From: JBMNKL01 sp050261495
GTDB taxonomy: Bacteria; Bacillota; Clostridia; Acetivibrionales; DTU013
Length of the DNA: 28,502 nucleotides
NCBI GenBank assembly: GCA_050261495.1
Contig: JBLNDI010000005.1
Location: 1-28,502, forward strand
Direction: 5' to 3'
Shown: piece by piece, positions 22,921-28,502 of the stretch
Position numbering within the stretch: position 1 is the stretch's first letter
Layout of the letters: each line of letters opens with the position of its first letter
The notes under the pieces: generated by a model
Seen by the model: only the letters and a program-made list of their open reading frames with translations
Database searches by the model: none
Told to the model about the DNA's origin: nothing
Position numbers and translations under genes: made by a program

Positions 22921-24222
22921 ATGAAGCAGTATCTTGAGATTGAAAGCGTATTTGGGAGAGAGATTCTCGATTCCCGTGGAAATCCTACCGTTGAGGTGGA
23001 GGTCATAGCAGAGGGAGGATTTGTAGGCCGGGCAGCGGTTCCGTCGGGTGCGTCGACTGGAGCTTTTGAAGCGATAGAGCTTAGGGACGGCGATAAGGGC
23101 AGGTATCTCGGAAAGGGAGTCCTGAACGCTGTATCGAATATTAATGAAATTATAGCGCCTGAGATTGAAGGCATGAATGTATTTGACCAGGTCGCGATTG
23201 ATAAGAAGATGATTGCCCTAGACGGGACGCCAAATAAGAGCAAGCTCGGCGCCAATGCCATCCTTGGTGTTTCGCTGGCAGTCGCGAAGGCGGCGGCGGA
23301 AGCGCTGGGCATCAGCCTGTACCAGTATATAGGCGGTGTCAATGCGAAAATCATGCCGGTGCCGATGATGAACATTATAAACGGCGGCAAGCACGCGGAC
23401 AACAGCGTCAACATACAGGAGTTCATGATCATGCCGGTAGGCGCCGACTGTTTCAGGAACGCGCTGATGATGTGCGCCGAGGTGTTCCACAACCTGAAAA
23501 AGGTCCTCAGCTCCAAGGGGTATTCAACAGCGGTTGGTGACGAGGGCGGATTCGCGCCGAATCTCAAGGACGATGAGGACGCAATAAAGGTTATTCTCGA
23601 GGCCATTGAAAAAGCGGGCTATAAACCGGGAGACGACTTCAGGATAGCTATCGATGCGGCTGCAACGGAAATGTACCGGGAGGACGGGACCTACCATTTC
23701 TGGAAAACCGGCATACGTAGGACCAGGGATGAAATGGTGGAATTCTGGGCCGGCCTTGTGGAGAAATACCCGATCATTTCTCTTGAGGACGGTGTGGCAG
23801 AGGAAGATTGGGAAGGCTGGAAGATGCTTACGCAAAGGCTCGGAAACAAGATACAGTTAGTCGGGGACGACCTTTTTGTAACCAACACCGAGAGGCTGAA
23901 GAAGGGCATCGACATGGGAGTAGCCAACTCCATACTTATCAAGGTTAACCAGATCGGCACGCTGACCGAAACGCTTGATGCGATCCAGATGGCGAACCGT
24001 GCGGGATACACCGCCGTTACGTCCCACAGGTCGGGCGAAACCGAGGATACGACCATTGCGGATATCGCCGTAGCGACAAATTCGGGACAGATCAAAACCG
24101 GCGCTCCTTCGAGGACCGATCGTGTCGCGAAATACAACCAGCTCCTGCGCATAGAAGAAGAGCTTGGGGAAGCGGCAATTTATCCCGGGCTTGATGCGTG
24201 GTTCAATTTGAAAAATAAATAG
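22921..24222 (+). CDS. eno: Enolase
   Basis: It dehydrates 2-phosphoglycerate to phosphoenolpyruvate with magnesium. The 433-residue product has the usual length and motifs: REILDSRGNPTVEVEV, VPSGASTGAFEA, catalytic Glu in VGDEGGFAPNL, the metal ligands in IAIDAAATEMY, SLEDGVAEEDW and VGDDLFVTN, the catalytic Lys in ILIKVNQIGTL, and SHRSGETEDT. One small oddity is AAATEMY where most bacteria have AAS(E/S)(F/M)Y. The ATG at 22921 is nine bases after GGAGG; an open stretch upstream to 22876 in this frame has no binding site. It is transcribed alone from its own promoter and ends at a good terminator. Confidence 0.98.
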   Translation: MKQYLEIESVFGREILDSRGNPTVEVEVIAEGGFVGRAAVPSGASTGAFEAIELRDGDKGRYLGKGVLNAVSNINEIIAPEIEGMNVFDQVAIDKKMIALDGTPNKSKLGANAILGVSLAVAKAAAEALGISLYQYIGGVNAKIMPVPMMNIINGGKHADNSVNIQEFMIMPVGADCFRNALMMCAEVFHNLKKVLSSKGYSTAVGDEGGFAPNLKDDEDAIKVILEAIEKAGYKPGDDFRIAIDAAATEMYREDGTYHFWKTGIRRTRDEMVEFWAGLVEKYPIISLEDGVAEEDWEGWKMLTQRLGNKIQLVGDDLFVTNTERLKKGIDMGVANSILIKVNQIGTLTETLDAIQMANRAGYTAVTSHRSGETEDTTIADIAVATNSGQIKTGAPSRTDRVAKYNQLLRIEEELGEAAIYPGLDAWFNLKNK

Positions 24223-24314
24223 TATGCAAGGGCAGGGACGCAACGGTTCAGCGTAACCGAAGCATGCGCCCGGTAAAAATATAGGCTGCTGCAGCCATAG
24301 GAAAGTTAAATCAG

Positions 24315-24341
24315 GCGGTTATCTGCGGATAACCGCTTTTT
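24315..24341 (+). terminator. Rho-independent terminator after eno
   Basis: GCGGTTATC (24315-24323) pairs perfectly with GATAACCGC (24328-24336) around a four-base loop, then five T residues. Another small palindrome, GGCTG-CTG-CAGCC (24283-24295), lies between the stop codon and the terminator. Confidence 0.92.
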
Positions 24342-24488
24342 CTATTTCCTGGGGCATAATGCGGTTAAATTGACTGTTGATGATAGCTTGCAAAAATGTA
24401 CCGGAGTATTGACAGAATCATGTAGTATTTTCTTTGTTGGTTTGATAAAATAATCCATGTAATGGGAGCATGCAGACAGGGAATGCAT

Positions 24489-25475
24489 ATGAAGCAGATA
24501 ATTAATGTTGATAGAAATTCCGGTACCGGCATATATAAGCAAATTGCCGAGCAAGTACGCGAAGCGGTAAAACAGGGTGTTTTAAAGCCGGGAGACAAGC
24601 TGCCTACCGAAAGGGAACTGTCAAAAAGCCTGGGCATTGCGCGAGCCACCGTCAATAAAGCTTATGAAGAACTGAAAAGAAGCAATGTTATCGAAGCCTG
24701 GCAGGGAAGCGGGAGTTACATAAAGACTGAAAAAGTAAATGCCGGTTCGGATAAAAAACAGTTGGTTGCAAACTGCATAGAAGAATTCCTTGCAAGGATG
24801 GAGGCCTTGCATGTTAGTCCCGGTGAAATCCTTGCACTGGTAGACATTGCAATAGGACAAAGGGGAAAAACCCGGAAGAATGCAAGCATTGCGGCTATTG
24901 ATACCAGTGAAGAATCTCTTGCTTTATTCAAAGAACAGTTTTCGAGCTATGCCAACGTAGAAGCGAATTATTACCTCCTGGATGATATGCTGAAATATTC
25001 AAATGCTGAGATGGTGTTTGAAAACTATGACGCCATAATTACCACGATTGCCCGTTATGAGCAGGTAACCGGCATGGTAGGTTCTTTAAAAGACAGGGTG
25101 CTGAAAGTAGCTGTATCTCCCACATACGATACTATCATCAGGATTGCGGAAATACCAAAGGACAGCAGAATCGGAATAATTGCGGGAAGCAACGATTTTA
25201 CCAGCCTTATGATGGCAAGCCTTGATTCGGTAAATATTGACACGTCAAAGGTTTACATCGCATTTGATGATGACGCCTCCCAAATGGCGAAATTAATACT
25301 GCGGATGGACGTACTGATTATTCCTCATTTTTTATTGCGGGATAATCAGAAGCTTGCAAGGCAGCTGCATTATTTTAAAGGAAAGGGAGGCGGCATAATT
25401 GACTTCCGGTGCCACATCGAGGCCGGCTCGTTGATATATATCGAGGAACGGATCCGGAAGATTCTCTCGGAGTAG
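24489..25475 (+). CDS. GntR-family transcriptional regulator with an unclassified C-terminal domain
   Basis: This 328-residue regulator has a GntR winged helix-turn-helix at residues 1-75: IYKQIAEQVREAVKQGVL, PGDKLPTERELSKSLGIARA and VNKAYEELKRSNVIEAWQGS. It is followed by a helical linker and a roughly 200-residue domain that is neither the aminotransferase domain of MocR proteins nor an obvious UTRA domain. That domain looks like alternating strands and helices (RIGIIAGSNDFTSLMMAS, DVLIIPHFLL), perhaps a periplasmic-binding-like or receiver-like fold. The start is the ATG at 24489, with AGGGAA six bases upstream. An inverted repeat (GTTACAA/TTGTAAC) begins 14 bases after its stop, over the next promoter; it may be this regulator's operator. 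Confidence 0.87.
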   Translation: MKQIINVDRNSGTGIYKQIAEQVREAVKQGVLKPGDKLPTERELSKSLGIARATVNKAYEELKRSNVIEAWQGSGSYIKTEKVNAGSDKKQLVANCIEEFLARMEALHVSPGEILALVDIAIGQRGKTRKNASIAAIDTSEESLALFKEQFSSYANVEANYYLLDDMLKYSNAEMVFENYDAIITTIARYEQVTGMVGSLKDRVLKVAVSPTYDTIIRIAEIPKDSRIGIIAGSNDFTSLMMASLDSVNIDTSKVYIAFDDDASQMAKLILRMDVLIIPHFLLRDNQKLARQLHYFKGKGGGIIDFRCHIEAGSLIYIEERIRKILSE

Positions 25476-25489
25476 GTGCTTGTAGATAG

Positions 25490-25544
25490 GTTACAACAAT
25501 TTTATATGTAATATATTGTAACATTCGCTAAAAAACTATATAAT
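25490..25544 (+). promoter_or_regulatory. Promoter of the cas3 leader, overlapped by an inverted repeat
   Basis: TTGTAA (25516-25521), a 17-base spacer and TATAAT (25539-25544) form a good sigma-A promoter with a start near 25551. The -35 box is part of the right arm of the inverted repeat GTTACAA (25490-25496) / TTGTAAC (25516-25522). This arrangement would suit a repressor, possibly the GntR protein just upstream. Confidence 0.6.
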
Positions 25545-25550
25545 TTTAAT

Positions 25551-25855
25551 AAAAACATATGTTAACAGTTTGAGTGGTGCTTCAAGCAGATGGAATTGGC
25601 TATTACCACTAACCAATTCCTTAGAGATTTACCGTAATGGAGATCTGAATCATATTTGCAATTAAAGTATAAACCCATCCAGTATGTATTTAGCATTTAT
25701 AAGCACTATTTCTTCATGCGGCTGAGATACTTTGTATAAGTCATAAACATTATTTCTTATAGAGCGTTTTGTTAAGTTAAAATATTGGCATCACTTATTT
25801 TTTCACAATACCCGGCATTTTTATAAAAGCATTTTCGTGATATGAGGTGATAATA
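25551..25855 (+). other. Long AT-rich untranslated leader of cas3 with interleaved stems
   Basis: No gene is visible in these 305 bases. Two perfect complementary pairs interleave: AGTGGT (25573-25578) with ACCACT (25605-25610), and GGAATTGG (25592-25599) with CCAATTCC (25613-25620). They could form a pseudoknot or two competing hairpins. A weak similarity also exists between the ATAAGCACTATTTCTT stretch near 25698 and ATAAACATTATTTCTT near 25744. It may be a regulatory leader or a separate small RNA. Confidence 0.45.
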
Positions 25856-28072
25856 TTGTACATAGCCCATAAAAGTGATAGCGGAGAAGAGCAGCCGTTA
25901 TTGGAGCATCTATGTGCAACAGCTAAAATTGCCGCAGACTTTGCAAGTGTTTTCGGAAAGGAAAATGCAGCTTATATTTGCGGGCTTTTGCACGATGCGG
26001 GAAAGTATTCAAAGGAATACCAAGATAGGATAAAAAATGGTGGAAGTCTATGCGACCATTCTACCGCTGGAGCAAAAATTCTATCAAAAATGAACGCAGC
26101 AATTGGCAACATCTTAGGCTATGTTATAACAGGACATCATTCAGGACTCTTAAATGGGGGTGGATGGGGAGCAGTTGGCGGCGATAAAAGCCTGTATGGA
26201 AGGCTAAAAAAGGAGATTCCTGATTTCAGCGATTATTCCAAAGAGATAACCCCGGACATGTACCCGCCAATGGTCGAGATAGCAAGAGAAATAGCAGGAA
26301 CGAAAGCTCATGGTGAACGCGACCTTGGCTACTATTTTTCCTTTTTAATCCGCATGATTTATTCATGCTTGGTAGACGCGGATTTTCTTGACACCGAAAA
26401 ATTTATGCGCGACTCTGTTGAGAGGGGTATTGATTGCAATTTCGAGAGCCTGGAAGAAAGAATTGTAAAGCATGCGTATTCATTTGCAGTTGATACCTAT
26501 ATAAAGAAAAAGAGAAGAGAGATACTAGAAGAATGCTTGGAAAAGGCTAAAGAGAAGCCAGGCGTCTATAAGCTAACTGTTCCCACCGGAGGGGGAAAAA
26601 CAATTTCATCAATGGCATTTGCGTTAAGGCATATAAGGTATAATCCTGAGAGTAAATTCGGGCGGATCATTTATGTCATACCGTTTACAAGCATAATAGA
26701 GCAAAACGCCAAAGTCTTTTCGGATATTTTTGGAGAAAAGTATATTTTGGAACATCATTCAAATTTCGATTTTAATGATAAGGACGAGACTGAATATAAT
26801 AATAAAAAGCTAGCTGCTGAGAACTGGGATATGCCTGTTATAGTTACAACAAACGTTCAATTTTTCGAATCAATATACGGGAATAAATCATCCAAGCTCA
26901 GAAAACTGCATAACGTCGCGAACAGTGTAATTGTACTTGACGAGGTTCAGATGCTTCCTACGGAACTTCTGATTCCGTGCATAAAGGCATTGGAAGAGTT
27001 GGCAAACAACTACAATTGCACAGTTGTATTATGCAGTGCGACACAGCCTGAATTAGATCGGTTTTTTGGCGAAAATGTTTTACGCGGCGAGATTTGCAGT
27101 GATATTAGCGGGTTGTATGAGGTCTTCAATAAAACGCGAATTAAGTTTATCGGCTGCAGAAAAATGGATGAGCTTGCAAGGCAAATAGCCTGTGAGGAAC
27201 AGTGCCTCGTTATTGTAAATACAAAAAAGCAGGCTAAAAATCTTTATGAGAAGATTAAAGAAATGCCTGGGATGGAGGAAGACGGAATATTTCACCTCTC
27301 AACCTACATGTGTCCCGCGCACCGTCATGATGTAATAAACGATATCAGAAAAAGGCTTAAAAATGGCGAAAAGTGCATTGTTGTTTCAACTTCATTGATT
27401 GAAGCCGGGGTTGACGTAGACTTTCCCGTCGTTTACAGGGCGATGTGCGGGCTGGATTCAATAATCCAGGCGGCAGGAAGATGCAACAGGGAGAGATTGC
27501 GGGAAATTGCCTATGTATATGTGTTTGATTTTGATGAAGAAGAATATAAAGTGAATAAGTCGTCGGTTTACGGGAATTACCTGGCACAAAGACAAAGCAT
27601 TACGGAAATCATAGCAAAAAAGCATGACGATGTTTCAAAGCCGGAAGCTATAAAAGATTATTTTGATATGTTGTTTGCAAATATTGGTTTAGCGGAACTG
27701 GATAAAAAAAGAATTGTAGAGAGGCTGAACAGCGGTGTCGGCCTTAAAAAAGACTTTATATTTGATTTCGAGGATATTGCCCGTGATTTTAAGATTATTG
27801 AGGATAATATGTGCTCAGTAATTGTCGGGTATAACGACGATGCTGAGAAAAACATAAGAAATTTGATTTACGGAAATTTTAGCAAGGATAAATTACGTTC
27901 AGTACAAAAATATACTGTGAATTTGCACATACATGAGTATAAAGAGATGGCGGAGATGAAGGCCATAAAAGAAATAGCGACAAACACAGGTATATTGGTT
28001 AGCCTGGAAGATTATTCAGGCAAAACCGGAATTGTCATTCCAGGCAGCTTAGGAGAAGCTGACTTTGCATAA
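25856..28072 (+). CDS. cas3: CRISPR-associated helicase-nuclease Cas3, type I (probably I-C)
   Basis: Cas3 is recruited by the Cascade complex to unwind and cut target DNA. The 738-residue product is complete. The HD nuclease domain has H18, H46-D47 (LLHDAGKYS), H68 (CDHSTAGAK), H94-H95 (TGHHSG) and D174. The helicase has Walker A TVPTGGGKT (241-249), DEVQ (362-365), SATQ (394-397), STSLIEAGVDVD and QAAGRCNR (538-545). The compact HD-first layout and the CDHSTAGAK motif recall type I-C. The TTG at 25856 after GAGGTGAT gives the usual MYIAHK start; a GTG at 25847 overlaps that site. No cas5, cas7, cas8, cas1 or cas2 is in the window. Its AT-rich codon use differs from the glycolytic genes and suggests transfer. 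Confidence 0.96.
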   Translation: MYIAHKSDSGEEQPLLEHLCATAKIAADFASVFGKENAAYICGLLHDAGKYSKEYQDRIKNGGSLCDHSTAGAKILSKMNAAIGNILGYVITGHHSGLLNGGGWGAVGGDKSLYGRLKKEIPDFSDYSKEITPDMYPPMVEIAREIAGTKAHGERDLGYYFSFLIRMIYSCLVDADFLDTEKFMRDSVERGIDCNFESLEERIVKHAYSFAVDTYIKKKRREILEECLEKAKEKPGVYKLTVPTGGGKTISSMAFALRHIRYNPESKFGRIIYVIPFTSIIEQNAKVFSDIFGEKYILEHHSNFDFNDKDETEYNNKKLAAENWDMPVIVTTNVQFFESIYGNKSSKLRKLHNVANSVIVLDEVQMLPTELLIPCIKALEELANNYNCTVVLCSATQPELDRFFGENVLRGEICSDISGLYEVFNKTRIKFIGCRKMDELARQIACEEQCLVIVNTKKQAKNLYEKIKEMPGMEEDGIFHLSTYMCPAHRHDVINDIRKRLKNGEKCIVVSTSLIEAGVDVDFPVVYRAMCGLDSIIQAAGRCNRERLREIAYVYVFDFDEEEYKVNKSSVYGNYLAQRQSITEIIAKKHDDVSKPEAIKDYFDMLFANIGLAELDKKRIVERLNSGVGLKKDFIFDFEDIARDFKIIEDNMCSVIVGYNDDAEKNIRNLIYGNFSKDKLRSVQKYTVNLHIHEYKEMAEMKAIKEIATNTGILVSLEDYSGKTGIVIPGSLGEADFA

Positions 28073-28123
28073 GGGTAGCTTGCCAATAGAGTAACCTCTA
28101 AGCTCAATAAAATAAGAACATAA

Positions 28124-28151
28124 TTCCCACCTTTTGCTCAAATGGTGGGAA
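28124..28151. terminator. Stem-loop after cas3, possible weak terminator
   Basis: TTCCCACC (28124-28131) pairs with GGTGGGAA (28144-28151) around a 12-base loop that can pair further (TTT/AAA). There is no T-run on the plus strand, so a plain rho-independent terminator is unlikely. Confidence 0.4.
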
Positions 28152-28176
28152 CTATGCCTACAATGATATAAAACCA

Positions 28177-28200
28177 ATTTCAACCCACGCTTTTTGCGAC
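28177..28200 (-). CRISPR. Single shortened type I-C-like CRISPR repeat
   Basis: Read on the minus strand, this 24-base sequence starts GTCGC and ends GCGTGGGTTGAAAT. Type I-C repeats (about 32 bases) have GTCGC at the 5' end, a palindromic middle, and GCGTGGATTGAAAY at the 3' end; here the middle is only AAAAA. It stands alone, with no second copy in the window. It could be a relic of an array or a degenerate repeat of a crRNA-like regulatory RNA. The subtype agrees with the neighbouring cas3. Confidence 0.5.
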
Positions 28201-28306
28201 ATAAGGATTTTAGCATATAGGACGGTTGTAGTCAATAACTTACGCAACACTGAATTTATATGTGCAACTTATATAAATATAAATTGTAAAAATTTAAATA
28301 AGAAGC

Positions 28307-28335
28307 TTGACAATAATTATCTCTTCTATTAAAAT
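28307..28335 (+). promoter_or_regulatory. Sigma-A promoter near the right edge
   Basis: TTGACA (28307-28312), a 17-base spacer and TAAAAT (28330-28335) form a strong promoter pointing right, with a start near 28342. No gene starts before the window ends, so it drives something beyond 28502. Confidence 0.6.
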
Positions 28336-28341
28336 ATCAAA

Positions 28342-28502
28342 TAATAGAATAATTAAACAATTATATAAAACTAGAAGGAAATGAAGATAATCGAAAAGTA
28401 GCTGGTAATTTTGCTGAAAGGCAAATTTGAAGCATAAAACAAGTATAAAAAGCAATAAAAAGCAATATTTGGATGACGTTCCTTGAAAACCGCATATAGT
28501 TA
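28342..28502 (+). other. AT-rich non-coding edge, possibly a CRISPR leader
   Basis: The last 160 bases hold no open frame of note (only a six-codon frame, ATGAAGATAATCGAAAAGTAG split at 28381, after AAGGA). The end, GACGTTCCTTGAAAACCGCA, has the flavour of the leader ends that precede type I or III arrays in thermophilic Clostridia, but this is recollection. It may equally be a 5' leader of further cas genes. Confidence 0.3.

Noticed and set aside
25698..25765. Two similar AT-rich stretches in the cas3 leader as CRISPR repeats
   Set aside because: The similarity is short and of low complexity, spacing fits only two copies, and it does not resemble any type I-C repeat.

Overview
The window looks like part of the chromosome of a spore-forming, mostly anaerobic Firmicute of the class Clostridia. 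The evidence is a spoVA sporulation operon, strong Shine-Dalgarno sites, frequent GTG/TTG starts, split transketolase subunits, a YesM/YesN two-component pair and a fused PGK-TIM glycolytic enzyme. I cannot name the genus with confidence. All functional calls come from reading motifs; no database search was run.

Layout. Positions 1-118 look like one end of a structured inverted-repeat element. 193-2381 is a spore-core channel operon (small membrane protein, spoVAC, spoVAD, spoVAE) behind a sigma-G-like promoter. A cheX gene (2565-3026) converges on gdhA (3061-4347, minus) through a shared hairpin terminator. After a small minus-strand membrane protein comes a LacI-type regulator (5148-6170) with a duplicated promoter/operator module, followed by split transketolase genes and a CoA-acylating semialdehyde dehydrogenase-like gene (6272-9711), which ends at a clear terminator. 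9962-13611 carries trmL, an M20 peptidase, pfkA and a DUF2156 protein.

Glycolysis. The lower glycolytic genes gapA, pgk-tpi (one fused reading frame), gpmI and eno lie on the plus strand from 13908 to 24222, with pfkA just upstream. The run is interrupted by a minus-strand YesM/YesN sensor pair and a 233-nt inverted-repeat element (18844-19076). The PGK-TIM junction is an uninterrupted run of ten A residues, and both other frames stop within nine bases of it. This makes it a good candidate for frameshift- or slippage-controlled production of PGK alone versus the fusion.

Right end. A GntR-type regulator (24489-25475) is followed by an AT-rich accessory segment. It has a promoter overlapped by an inverted repeat, a roughly 300-nt untranslated leader with interleaved stems, and a complete cas3 helicase-nuclease (type I, probably I-C) that has no other cas gene inside the window. 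Downstream are a shortened CRISPR-repeat-like sequence on the minus strand and, at the very edge, an AT-rich promoter-bearing segment that could be the leader of a CRISPR array or the 5' region of further genes beyond 28502.

The most interesting items are the A10 junction of pgk-tpi, the solitary cas3 with its structured leader and degenerate repeat, the uncharacterised LacI-transketolase-dehydrogenase cassette, the modular hairpin element, and the tandem repeats that grow out of the 3' end of the DUF2156 gene.
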